A DNA stretch of 64,000 nucleotides from CALMBW01 sp963779645 (GTDB lineage: Bacteria > Actinomycetota > CADDZG01 > WHSQ01). Where the stretch lies: assembly GCA_963779645.1 (NCBI GenBank), contig CAVZYX010000005.1, positions 1,426,001-1,490,000 of the forward strand. The letters are read 5' to 3'. Positions 16,674-26,584 of the stretch are shown here, one piece after another (within the stretch, counting starts at the first letter, position 1; each line of letters starts with the position of its first letter). The notes under the pieces were generated by a model. That model did not search any database. It was not told the origin of the DNA and was given only the letters and a program-made list of their open reading frames with translations. Both the position numbers and the translations under genes were made by a program.

Positions 16674-18169
16674 AACTCGACTCCATACATCTCGCCGAAC
16701 TTGTTGCGCAGATAATCGATGAATGGTTTGGCAGTAACCGTTTCACCAAGAACCTTCTCGCCGAGTTCCTTCGCCGAGTAAAGGTAAGCGTGGTCGTAGA
16801 TGTTGGTCTTGAGCCAATCGAGGAGGCCACCAACCTCACCAGCTTGTAACTGGGCGTTGAGGTCGCCGATCTCGGCCTCGGCCTTGTCGTAGAAGGCCGC
16901 GGCGTAAAGCGTGCCTAGCGTGTAGGTGGGGAAGTATCCGAGTGCACCGATGCTCCAGTGCATGTCCTGGAGAACGCCGTCCGAGTCACTCGGCGGCGTG
17001 ATGCCCAACCACTTCTCCATGCCTTCGTTGAATGCCTGGGGAAGATCCTTAACCTCGAGGTCGTCGCGGAACAATGACAGCTCGATCTCGAATCTCAGCG
17101 CGACGTGGAGGTTGTAGGTGACCTCGTCGGCCATCACGCGGATCAGTGTTCGCTGCGGGTGGTTCGCACCCCGGTAGAAGAACTCTGTGTCGACGTCCTT
17201 GAGCTGCTCGGGGAAGTGTTCTTTCAGCTTTGGATAGAGGAACGAGCAGTAGGCGCGGCTCCGCCCAACCTGGTTCTCCCACAGCCGCGACTGGCTTTCG
17301 TGCAAGCCGAGAGACGGCACCTGACCGACGGGTGTTCCTCGGTACTTCTCGGGCAGGTTCTGCTCGTAGAGAGCGTGGCCCGTCTCGTGTGCGGTCGCGT
17401 ATATCGACATCATGATCGCGTTCGGGTCTGTTTTCGTGGTCTGTCTTACGTCACCGGCGCCGACTGGCATGGTGAACGGATGAGGCGAGGTGTCTAAGCG
17501 CCCCTCTTCTGTATCGAAGTGCATCGCTTTGACCAACCACTGAGAGAAGGCTTCCTGGATGCTGGGGTCGTAGTTGCGATCGATGAACGCCGGTCGATCA
17601 CCTGCCGCGTCGATGATGCGGTCGACTATAGGTCGAAGGTCATTAGCAAGTTCGTCGAACATGACTTCGACCTCTTTTGCCGTCATCCCCGGCTCGAAGT
17701 CGTCAAGGAGTGCGTCGTAACGCTCGTTCTCCCAACCGATAGCGTCTGCCGCTTGTTTCTTCAGTTCGATCATTCGCTGGAGGTGGGGCTCCAGCATCGA
17801 GAAGTCGTTCTCCGGCCGCGCTTTGGTCCACACCTGGTAAGCCGTTGCCTCGAGTTCGGCGAGTTCTCTAACCAAGCTCTCGGGGATCTTCGTGGCCTTG
17901 TCGTACTCGCGCTTTGAGTTGCGGACAGCTGCCTTCTGCCATTGCTCCAGCGAATCGTCAGTAGATAGTTCGCCGATCAACCCACCCATCTCCGGAGCGA
18001 TCAACCGGTCGTGAGCGATGGCCTGCAATGTGGCCAGCGATTTGGCTCGGGCGGGACCTCCACCCGGCGGCATCATGACTTCCTGATCCCAGTGCATCAA
18101 CTTGATCGCTTGGCTGAGATCTTCAAGCTCGGCAACCCTGGTCGAGAACTTCTCCCATTTTTCGCTCAT
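16670..18169 (-). CDS. Carboxypeptidase M32 (Taq family)
   Basis: A 499-residue cytosolic zinc carboxypeptidase, the usual family length. The zinc site is HETGH in YATAHETGHALYEQNLP, followed by the family motif LGLHESQSRLWENQVGRS, which supplies the third ligand, and GMEKWLGITPPSDSDGVLQD. ATG at 18169 gives the normal N-terminus MSEKWEKFSTRVAELEDL. The upstream gap to the divergent phosphatase is only 24 bp. Confidence 0.93.
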   Translation of the reverse strand: MSEKWEKFSTRVAELEDLSQAIKLMHWDQEVMMPPGGGPARAKSLATLQAIAHDRLIAPEMGGLIGELSTDDSLEQWQKAAVRNSKREYDKATKIPESLVRELAELEATAYQVWTKARPENDFSMLEPHLQRMIELKKQAADAIGWENERYDALLDDFEPGMTAKEVEVMFDELANDLRPIVDRIIDAAGDRPAFIDRNYDPSIQEAFSQWLVKAMHFDTEEGRLDTSPHPFTMPVGAGDVRQTTKTDPNAIMMSIYATAHETGHALYEQNLPEKYRGTPVGQVPSLGLHESQSRLWENQVGRSRAYCSFLYPKLKEHFPEQLKDVDTEFFYRGANHPQRTLIRVMADEVTYNLHVALRFEIELSLFRDDLEVKDLPQAFNEGMEKWLGITPPSDSDGVLQDMHWSIGALGYFPTYTLGTLYAAAFYDKAEAEIGDLNAQLQAGEVGGLLDWLKTNIYDHAYLYSAKELGEKVLGETVTAKPFIDYLRNKFGEMYGVEF

Positions 18170-18193
18170 GCCGGACAGCCTATCGTTGAGCAC

Positions 18194-18733
18194 ATGAGGA
18201 TCTTGTTTGTTTGCACGGGGAATATCTGTCGCTCGCCGATGGCCGAGGCCTTGCTTCGCTTCGAACTGACACAGCGTGGCATCTCCGGTGTCACCGTCAC
18301 GTCGGCAGGGACCTGGGGCCAGGACGGGTCGGCCCCCACGGGTCCCGCTGCGGAGGTGATGCGTCAACGGAACATCGACATGTCGGGTCATCGCGCTCGG
18401 ACGGTTTCCGAGGCAGAGGCGGCGGCCGCCGACCTCATCGTGATCATGACGCAACACCACTCACGCGACCCTCAGATCTTGCCCTTCGAGTCGAAGGTCC
18501 GTTATCTGCGGGAACTGGGGGAACTCGACCCCGGATCTCTATCGAACGACGCCACCCCCCAGCAGAGACTGGCAGCGTTGCTGGCTGCGACGCGGCCCCC
18601 GTACCGTCGTGCTCTTGAGCTCGACGATCCCTATGGCCTCCCGCTCGGGGTCTACGAGCGCACCGCAGCGGAACTAGAGGACAGGATCCGGAATCTCGCT
18701 GATGTTCTCTTTGGACAGCATCCGTCCGCGTAA
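18194..18733 (+). CDS. Low-molecular-weight protein phosphatase
   Basis: A 179-residue LMW-PTP fold protein. The phosphate loop is CTGNICRSPMAEALL at residues 8-22 (C8, R14). The general-acid aspartate would be in LELDDPYGLP near the C-terminus. It may remove phosphate from tyrosine or arginine; the two classes cannot be told apart safely here. The start is fixed by the strand MRILFVCTGN. It lies 10 bp before rpiB. Confidence 0.9.
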   Translation: MRILFVCTGNICRSPMAEALLRFELTQRGISGVTVTSAGTWGQDGSAPTGPAAEVMRQRNIDMSGHRARTVSEAEAAAADLIVIMTQHHSRDPQILPFESKVRYLRELGELDPGSLSNDATPQQRLAALLAATRPPYRRALELDDPYGLPLGVYERTAAELEDRIRNLADVLFGQHPSA

Positions 18734-18743
18734 ACTGAGCACC

Positions 18744-19193
18744 ATGAGGATCGCTTTGGGCTCCGATCACGCGGGTTTCCCCCTCAAGGGATTAGTGGCG
18801 AAGCATCTGATCGAGGGCGGACACGAGGTGATCGACCTCGGGACGGACTCCGAAGAGTCGGTCGACTATCCGGACTTCTGCGCGCGCGCCGCTCGTGAGG
18901 TGACTTCCGGTAAAGCCGACCGAGCGATCGTGTTCGGAGGCAGCGGACAGGGTGAACAGATCGCCGCCAACAAGGTGCACGGTGCTCGCGCCGCCCTCTG
19001 CGTGAACGAATGGATGGCTCGGATGGCTCGTAATCACAACGATGCCAACGTGCTGGCTCTCGGGGGCCGGATACTAGGAGACGACCTGGCCCTCGCGATC
19101 GTGGACACGTTCCTTACCGAAGACTTCGATGGCGGCCGGCACGACCGGCGGGTAAAGCAGATAACGGAGATCGAGCAAGAGGAGTGCAGATGA
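18744..19193 (+). CDS. rpiB: Ribose-5-phosphate isomerase B
   Basis: A 149-residue enzyme interconverting ribose-5-phosphate and ribulose-5-phosphate. RIALGSDHAGFPLKGLV is at the start and VFGGSGQGEQIAANKV around residues 66-81. The catalytic Cys of Escherichia coli RpiB is absent and Glu follows the GQG, as in the mycobacterial subclass. RNHNDANVLALGGR is the sugar-phosphate site. ATG overlaps nothing upstream; the stop overlaps glyA by 4 bp. Confidence 0.95.
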   Translation: MRIALGSDHAGFPLKGLVAKHLIEGGHEVIDLGTDSEESVDYPDFCARAAREVTSGKADRAIVFGGSGQGEQIAANKVHGARAALCVNEWMARMARNHNDANVLALGGRILGDDLALAIVDTFLTEDFDGGRHDRRVKQITEIEQEECR

Positions 19194-20455
19194 GTAATCC
19201 GGGATGGGCTGATTGGGCGGCCGTAGAGAAGATCGACCCCGAAGCTGCCGAAGCGATCCTCAACGAGGTCCATCGCGAGAACACGAAGATCGAACTCATC
19301 GCGTCGGAGAACTTCTCCTCGACGGCGGTGCTTGCTGCACTCGGGACTCCGCTTACGAACAAGTACGCCGAAGGCTACCCAGGCAAGAGGTACTACGGCG
19401 GATGCGAGTACGTCGATGTCGTCGAGACGCTCGCCATCGATCGTGCGAAGCAGATCTTCGGCGCCGAGCACGTGAACGTGCAACCCCATTCCGGAGCATC
19501 GGCGAACGCCGCCGCGTACTTCGCGTTCGTTGAGCCGGGGGACAAGATCATGGGCCTCTCGCTCGCCCATGGCGGACACCTCACCCACGGTCACTTCGCA
19601 TCGTTCTCCGGCAAGCTCTTCGATGTGGTGCCTTACACCGTGAAAGAGGACACCGAGCTGATCGACATGGACGAGGTTCGCGACATCGCTAAGCGCGAAC
19701 GTCCGAAGATGGTCATCGCGGGAGCCTCCGCCTACTCACGAAGCTGGGATTTCGCTGCGTTCCGAGAGATCTGCGACGAGATAGGCGCCACTTTCGTTGT
19801 CGACGCAGCACACTTCATCGGTCTGGTTGCCGGAGGTGCGCACGACAACCCCGTGCCGCACGCCGACGTTGTGACGTGCACAACCCACAAGACGTTGCGC
19901 GGCCCCCGAGGCGCCATGATCATGTGCCGGTCCGAGCATGCACAAGCGATCGACAAGAGCGTTTTCCCGGGATGGCAGGGCGGCCCGATGATGCATTCGA
20001 TCGCTGCTAAAGCGGTGTCGTTCGCGGAGGCACTGACGGATTCCTTCAAAGACTACGCGCACCAGACCGTCGCCAACGCGAAGGCTATGGCCGAGACGCT
20101 GACCGAAGAGGGTTGCCGGATCGTTTCGGGAGGCACCGACAATCACCTGATGCTGGTAGACCTCAGGTCCTTGGGGGTAACCGGCAAGGATGCCGAAGAA
20201 CGTCTCGATTCGGTGGGCATAACGGTGAACAAGAACGCCATCCCGTACGACCCAGAGAAACCCTTCATCGCATCGGGCATAAGGGTCGGAACCCCCGCGA
20301 TAACGACCTGCGGCATGAAAGAAGACGAGACCAGGCAGGTAGCGCGCCTCATAGCCGAGACGTTGAAAGACGATAGCTCCGAAGGTCGCGAAAAGGTCCG
20401 TGCTGCGGTGGCGGAACTCACCCAACGCTTCCGTCCTTATCCAGACGTCGCCTGA
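19190..20455 (+). CDS. glyA: Serine hydroxymethyltransferase
   Basis: A 421-residue PLP enzyme converting serine and tetrahydrofolate to glycine and 5,10-methylene-tetrahydrofolate. N-terminal IELIASENFSSTAVLAALG, YAEGYPGKRYYGGCEYVD, and the PLP lysine K234 in TCTTHKTLRGPRGAM. ATG at 19190 is set by AAGAGGAG (19177-19184) and the ATGA overlap with rpiB. Length is normal. Confidence 0.97.
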   Translation: MSNPGWADWAAVEKIDPEAAEAILNEVHRENTKIELIASENFSSTAVLAALGTPLTNKYAEGYPGKRYYGGCEYVDVVETLAIDRAKQIFGAEHVNVQPHSGASANAAAYFAFVEPGDKIMGLSLAHGGHLTHGHFASFSGKLFDVVPYTVKEDTELIDMDEVRDIAKRERPKMVIAGASAYSRSWDFAAFREICDEIGATFVVDAAHFIGLVAGGAHDNPVPHADVVTCTTHKTLRGPRGAMIMCRSEHAQAIDKSVFPGWQGGPMMHSIAAKAVSFAEALTDSFKDYAHQTVANAKAMAETLTEEGCRIVSGGTDNHLMLVDLRSLGVTGKDAEERLDSVGITVNKNAIPYDPEKPFIASGIRVGTPAITTCGMKEDETRQVARLIAETLKDDSSEGREKVRAAVAELTQRFRPYPDVA

Positions 20456-20472
20456 TAGGTTCGCTTCCGTAC

Positions 20473-20509
20473 CGGCTTCAGCCCGGTGCCGGGCTGGCTG
20501 TCGAAGCCG
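20473..20509 (+). other. Hairpin between glyA and the wecA-like gene
   Basis: Outer arms CGGCTTC (20473-20479) and GAAGCCG (20503-20509) enclose an inner palindrome, CAGCCCGG (20479-20486) with CCGGGCTG (20489-20496). No T run follows, so it is not a classical terminator. It could slow RNA decay or pause polymerase upstream of the ribosome site at 20524. Confidence 0.55.
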
Positions 20510-20534
20510 CCGATCATTGAACTAAGGAGACTGG

Positions 20535-21643
20535 GTGACCCCGTACCTAGTGGTGGGCCTGGTTGCTCTCGTTGCGACCTTCGTTGCCACCCCTATCGTG
20601 CGCTGGATCTCGATCAAGATCGGGGCGATCGATCGCCCCAACGACCGCAAGGTTCACGCGCAGCCGACTCCGACTCTCGGCGGATTGGCGATGTTCATCG
20701 GGATCATGACGGCAGGTGCCGCCGCGTACTTCCTCGGGGATTTCTCGAGGGTCTTCAGCCAATCCTCCGAAGCGTGGGGGATAGCGGCAGCGGCTCTGGT
20801 CATCTTCATCCTGGGAGCCGTTGATGACATGCGCGACCTGCCGGCCCCCGTAAAGCTCGCAGGGCAGGTCTTCGCCGCCGGCATCCTCTTTCTGGCCGGT
20901 GTGAAGATGCAGTTCATCATCACGCCGGATCAAACGATCTTCCTCGGCGATGACGTTTCGGTGCTCGTGACGGTGGTGTGGCTCGTAGCGATGATGAACG
21001 CGGTCAATCTCGTGGACGGGCTGGACGGCTCTGGCGGCAGGGATCGTCGCCATCGCGGCTGCCTCGTTCTTCGTCTACAGCTACAACCAGGCGAACAGTG
21101 ACCTTCTCTTGACCAACACCGCGCCGATGGTTGCGATCATCGTCGTCGGCGCAACCGTCGGCTTCCTCCGTTACAACTTCTATCCGGCCAAGATCTTCAT
21201 GGGGGATTCCGGGTCGATGCTCCTGGGCTTGGTTCTTGGAGCGGCGACCGTAAGTGGCGTCGGCAAGTTCGGCGTGACGATCCCCTCCACGACCGACGTC
21301 TTCCTGGCTTACTTCCCGCTGCTGATCCCATTGACGGTGCTTGCGATCCCGATCGCGGATGCCTTGCTCGCTATCGTGCGCCGTGCTCGCGGGCCAGCGG
21401 AGCGTCTTCAACGCCGACAAGGAGCATCTCCATCACCGGCTCATGGACCTTGGCCACGGCCACCGCAAAGCGGTAATCGTCATGTACATCTGGTCGGCTT
21501 TGGCCGCGGGGGCCGGTCTGGCGTTCACCTATCTGGATAGTCAGGACGTGATCTTCGCCTTACCGATCGCCGTCACGGCTCTCGTGCTTTACACCTTGTT
21601 CCCCGTCATCACGAAGGTGATCCAAGACCGACTCTCCTCGTAG
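20535..21643 (+). CDS. WecA/TagO-type undecaprenyl-phosphate sugar-phosphate transferase (two frameshifts)
   Basis: A polytopic membrane transferase of the MraY/WecA family, moving HexNAc-1-phosphate onto undecaprenyl phosphate to start a cell-surface polymer. GTG at 20535 follows AAGGAG by 5 bp. Seen: RPNDRKVHAQPTPTLGGLAM, LGAVDDMRDLPAPVKLAGQ, NAVNLVDGLDG, then in the next frame FYPAKIFMGDSGSMLLGL and in a third frame NADKEHLHHRLMDLGHGHRK. One extra base at 21027-21030 (after residue about 165) and another at 21390-21393 (CGGG) split the gene. All family motifs remain, so the breaks are probably read errors. Exact sugar substrate unknown. Confidence 0.88.
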
Positions 21644-21654
21644 GGGGGACCGAC

Positions 21655-21831
21655 ATGAGCGCCATCCAATGTCCGGAGTGCGAGCTGAGGTTCAGTTCCG
21701 ATCGTGATCTGGACGACCACATCCGACTGGATCATCCCGATCGCAACTTCGAGCCCAAGTCCCCCGAGGATGCCGCCCTCTTCGAGGAGCGCCGGCGACG
21801 CCGCCGCGAGGGTCGATCACCCGGCGGCTGA
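21655..21831 (+). CDS. Small C2H2 zinc-finger protein
   Basis: A 58-residue frame with a strong ribosome site (GGGGGG, 21643-21648). It reads IQCPECELRFSSDRDLDDH then IRLDH, a Cys-x2-Cys-x12-His-x4-His finger, followed by an acidic stretch and the basic tail RRRRRREGR. Such short single-finger proteins occur in actinobacteria. Nucleic-acid binding is likely but the target is unknown. It lies 11 bp after the wecA-like gene and 240 bp before the ATP synthase operon. Confidence 0.72.
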   Translation: MSAIQCPECELRFSSDRDLDDHIRLDHPDRNFEPKSPEDAALFEERRRRRREGRSPGG

Positions 21832-21916
21832 GGTTGTTCTCGCGGGCGGTAGATTTCGGCCTCTAGGCACAAAGGTTTCGGGTACCCAAAAGTCGAATTT
21901 GCAGCATCAAGGGTTT

Positions 21917-21932
21917 TGTGAAAAGATTCACA
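21917..21932 (+). promoter_or_regulatory. CRP-family operator upstream of the ATP synthase operon
   Basis: TGTGA-N6-TCACA, a perfect match to the CRP/GlxR consensus, within the slightly longer palindrome TTGTGAA-AAGA-TTCACAA (21916-21933). A possible -10 element TAGGAT lies at 21978-21983. A start near 21990 would put the site centre near -65, as for class I activation. The regulator and effect are inferred. The rest of 21832-22071 holds no other recognisable feature. Confidence 0.6.
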
Positions 21933-22071
21933 AGCGGCTCCGGAAAGGCCCGGTGGTGGGCCGAAGGACCGTGAGGTTAGGATGCTGCGGCTCCCAACCT
22001 CGTAGAGAAGTTTTCCGAGGCGCGCCGGTGCAACGGCGGCCCCGGGAGCGAGAAGGGACCGGGTAGTAAGG

Positions 22072-22299
22072 GTGAGCAAACGCCCCAGCAAGTACTCAAG
22101 CAGCTCAGGTGAGGCCGCAAGAGGCCTTTCGCTGGCCTTCGAGTTCGCAGGGGCGGTTTTCCTCTTCTGGTTCCTGGGTCGGCTGGTTGATAACTGGTTG
22201 GGGACCGAACCGTGGGCGCAGCTCGTGGGAGCGCTGCTCGGTTGGGTCGGTGGTTTCTTGCACGTCTACTACGCGACGAAAGCTGGGAGCGGCAGATGA
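22072..22299 (+). CDS. AtpZ-like F1Fo ATPase accessory protein
   Basis: A 75-residue protein with two membrane segments: FEFAGAVFLFWFLGRLVDNW (about 25-44), then WAQLVGALLGWVGGFLHVYY. This is the AtpZ/AtpQ-like small protein often first in ATP synthase operons and linked to Fo assembly or ion supply. GTG start; TAAGGG lies upstream. It overlaps the next gene by 4 bp. Confidence 0.8.
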   Translation: MSKRPSKYSSSSGEAARGLSLAFEFAGAVFLFWFLGRLVDNWLGTEPWAQLVGALLGWVGGFLHVYYATKAGSGR

Positions 22300-22697
22300 T
22301 CGAGCTGCAGATGGTCCACAGGATGATCAAGAGGGGCCTCGTGCTCGCGCCTGCCGTCGTCATCCCTTTCTTCATCTGGGGAGGCACCGACGAAGGGGTT
22401 TCTGCCCTCATCGGTCTGGCGCTCGCACTTGCCAACCTCTGGCTCTCCGGCCGCATCATCGGAGGAGTCGCCGAAACAAGACCGACCTTCTTGCTGCCGG
22501 CCGCGATGACGGCCTTCATGCTCGGTCTGGCGATCCTGACTGCAGTTGCGTTCGGCTTGGAGCAGCTCGACTTCGTCACTTTCAAGATCACGGGTCTGGT
22601 ACTCATAGCAACTCATCTCGTCCTGGTTTTCTGGGAAGCCGCGACGGCCTTCCCGGTCAAGAAACTGCCCAACAGCGCCATGAAAGTGAGGGGTTGA
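22296..22697 (+). CDS. atpI: ATP synthase subunit I-like membrane protein
   Basis: A 133-residue protein with four hydrophobic segments, at about residues 12-28, 35-58, 65-85 and 95-115. Position between the AtpZ-like gene and atpB and overall topology match AtpI, a chaperone for c-ring assembly. Sequence motifs are weak, as is normal for AtpI. ATGA overlap with the upstream gene fixes the start. Confidence 0.7.
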   Translation: MIELQMVHRMIKRGLVLAPAVVIPFFIWGGTDEGVSALIGLALALANLWLSGRIIGGVAETRPTFLLPAAMTAFMLGLAILTAVAFGLEQLDFVTFKITGLVLIATHLVLVFWEAATAFPVKKLPNSAMKVRG

Positions 22698-22701
22698 TCG
22701 C

Positions 22702-23552
22702 GTGGAGCTTGCAATCGAGCTTGATGTAAATCACCTGTTCTTCTGGGACCCGATCGCGTTCGAAGGGACGCCCTTCGAGCTGAACCGGGTGTCACTCCTC
22801 ATGATCTTCGCTTCGTTGTTGTGCATCGGGTTCTTCTGGGCAGCGTCACGCAGGCAGTCGCTCGTTCCGAAAGGGATCCAGGCGATCGGCGAGACGGCGT
22901 ACATGTTCGTGCGCAACAACATCGCGATCGACGTGATCGGTCCCGAGGGCGTCAAGTACGCCGGCTACCTCTGCTCGCTGTTCTTCTTCATCTTCTTCAT
23001 GAATATCCTGGAGGTCATCCCCGGTATCAACTTCCCCGTGACATCCAGGATGGCGATCCCTGCATTACTTGCGGTTCTGACGTGGCTGATCTTCAACTCA
23101 TCGGTTTCGCGAAGCACGGGTTCAAGTACGTGACCGGGGTGTTGTTCCCGCCCGGCGTGCCGAAACTCGTTTACATCTTGCTGACGCCCATCGAGTTCTT
23201 CTCGGTCTTCTTGATCCGCCCACTCACGCTGGCGATCCGACTCCTGGCCAACATGATGGCCGGGCACGTCCTTCTGACGATCTTCTTCCTATTCACTCAC
23301 GAGTTCCTCGTGACGGACTTCAAGATCGCCACCGCACCGCTGGGCATCGTCACAGCCGTCGTCGCCGCGGGACTGATCGTCTTCGAGCTGTTGGTCATCT
23401 CTATCCAGGCCTACATCTTCACGATGCTTACGGCCTTCTACATCGCCGAGTCCCTCCACGGACACGGCGAGGAGTCACACGACGACACCGAGCACACTGA
23501 ACCGCTACGTGAGTACGAAGGAATCGCTGAAGGATCTACTGCAGCCGCATAA
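22702..23552 (+). CDS. atpB: ATP synthase Fo subunit a (frameshifted)
   Basis: Subunit a provides the proton half-channels. GTG at 22702 lies 4 bp after atpI. The first frame runs through NILEVIPGINFPVTSRMAIP to LTWLIFN. The family text then continues one frame back as LIGFAKHGFKYVTGVLFPPG, through LIRPLTLAIRLLANMMAGH, which carries the essential stator Arg. One C appears to be missing at 23095-23097. Because subunit a is required for function and both halves are perfectly conserved, a read error is likely. Stop TAA at 23550. Confidence 0.93.
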
Positions 23553-23574
23553 GGAAGGAAAGGGGAGTAACCAA

Positions 23575-23835
23575 ATGGACTTCATCCAGCTAGCACAGGA
23601 AGGCGTCACCGCCGGAGTTACGGACGAGGGACTCAAGTCGCTCGCTCACGGCCTCGTGTTCGGCCTCGCCGCGATCGGCCCGGGCGTTGGTATCGGACTC
23701 GTGTTCTCGAGCGCGATCCAAGCGATGGCTCGTCAGCCTGAGACTGCCGGTGAGACCCGAACCACGATGTTCCTGGGCTTCGCTCTGATCGAGGCACTCG
23801 CCCTGATCGGTTTCGTCCTCGCGTTCATCGTCTGA
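23575..23835 (+). CDS. atpE: ATP synthase Fo subunit c
   Basis: An 86-residue hairpin of two membrane helices forming the rotor ring. The loop is ARQPETAGETRT; the ion-binding Glu is in FLGFALIEALALIGFVLAF. The first helix has the Gly-rich GLAAIGPGVGIGLVFSSA. No extra Na+-ligand residues are evident, so proton use is likely. ATG at 23575 follows AGGGGAG by 7 bp. Confidence 0.95.
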   Translation: MDFIQLAQEGVTAGVTDEGLKSLAHGLVFGLAAIGPGVGIGLVFSSAIQAMARQPETAGETRTTMFLGFALIEALALIGFVLAFIV

Positions 23836-23854
23836 TCCGGAAGGGACGGGACAT

Positions 23855-24421
23855 ATGCACAATCTCTTGATCTTCGCCGCTGAGGCGGAGCATGCAGAGG
23901 AGAAATCTGGACTGGATCTGATCCTTCCAGCAGTCGACGAACTCGTCTGGGGCGCTATCTGCTTCGCGGTCGTCGCTTTCTTCCTCATGAAGATCGCGTT
24001 CCCGAAGATCCGTCAGGCCATCGAGGCACACGAGCGGGCCATCCAGGAAGCCAACGAAGCCGCCGAGGGGCAGCGCTCGGAGGCAACCAAGCTTCTGGAT
24101 GACTACAAGGCTCAGCTGAACAACGCCAGAGCCGAAGCGAACAAGCTCATCGAAGAGGCACGCACCTCTGCCGAGCAGGTCCGTAAGGAACTGATCGCCA
24201 AGGCAGAAACCGAGGCTCAGCAGATCGTTGCCCGTTCGGCCGACCAGATCGAGGCCGAGCGCGGCAGGACCATGGAGCAGATGAAGAGCCAGGTAGCAGA
24301 GCTTGCCGTGCAGCTGGCCGAGAAGGTTGTTCTCGGTGAGATCGACCCGGCGCGCAAGAAACAGCTCGTGGACAGCTACATCAGTGAGGTCGGAGCCATG
24401 AACGGAGGCTCGAACAACTGA
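23855..24421 (+). CDS. atpF: ATP synthase Fo subunit b
   Basis: A 188-residue peripheral-stalk subunit with one N-terminal membrane helix (about 32-50, WGAICFAVVAFFLMKIAFP) and a long charged coiled coil (EANEAAEGQRSEATKLLDDY). The stop overlaps the atpH ATG (TGATG). A single b gene is present, not a b/b' pair or a b-delta fusion of the mycobacterial kind. Confidence 0.93.
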   Translation: MHNLLIFAAEAEHAEEKSGLDLILPAVDELVWGAICFAVVAFFLMKIAFPKIRQAIEAHERAIQEANEAAEGQRSEATKLLDDYKAQLNNARAEANKLIEEARTSAEQVRKELIAKAETEAQQIVARSADQIEAERGRTMEQMKSQVAELAVQLAEKVVLGEIDPARKKQLVDSYISEVGAMNGGSNN

Positions 24422-24956
24422 TGGGTACCGATGCGCTCGTTCACGGCTACGCCGAGGCGCTGTTCAAGATCGCTCAGACCGAGGGAGACCTCGACGTGGT
24501 CGAGGACGAACTGTTCCGCTTCGGAAAGCTTCTCGAAAGCAATCACGAGCTGAAGCAGGCGTTGTCGGATCAGTCCCTAGAGCGCGCCGAGCGAGTGAAG
24601 ATCTTGGAGGAGTTGCTGGCGGACAAGGTGTCACCGCACACGCTTGGGCTCGTGACGTTCATCGTCGCCCAGGACCGTGCGCGCCACCTGCCTCAGATCC
24701 TCGAGGAGCTCAGCAAGATCGCAGCGGAGGCTCGCAAGTCGGTTCTCGGTGAGGTCCGTAGCGCTGTTCCTCTCGATGACAAGCAGCAAGAGGAACTCGC
24801 CAGGGCTCTCTCCAAGGCGACCGGCATGAATGTCGAGCTCAAAGTACTTGTCGATCCATCGATCATCGGCGGCATCTACGCCAAGGTCGGAGACACCATC
24901 ATCGACGGCAGCGTGAAGCGCCGTCTCGAACAGCTGAAAGAGCAGGTGAAGGCCTG

Positions 24957-24957
<1 letters not shown>
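24421..24957 (+). CDS. atpH: ATP synthase F1 subunit delta
   Basis: A 178-residue stalk subunit that ties b to alpha. Helical N-terminal domain (VHGYAEALFKIAQTEGDLD) and C-terminal part with the family pattern LKVLVDPSIIGGIYAKVGDT and IDGSVKRRLEQLKEQ. Normal length. Overlaps both neighbours by one base. Confidence 0.94.
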
Positions 24958-26580
<1,623 letters not shown>

Positions 26581-26584
26581 CTAG

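Noticed and set aside
20473..20509. glyA-downstream hairpin as a glycine or other riboswitch
   Set aside because: Only a simple hairpin; none of the conserved riboswitch core sequences are present.
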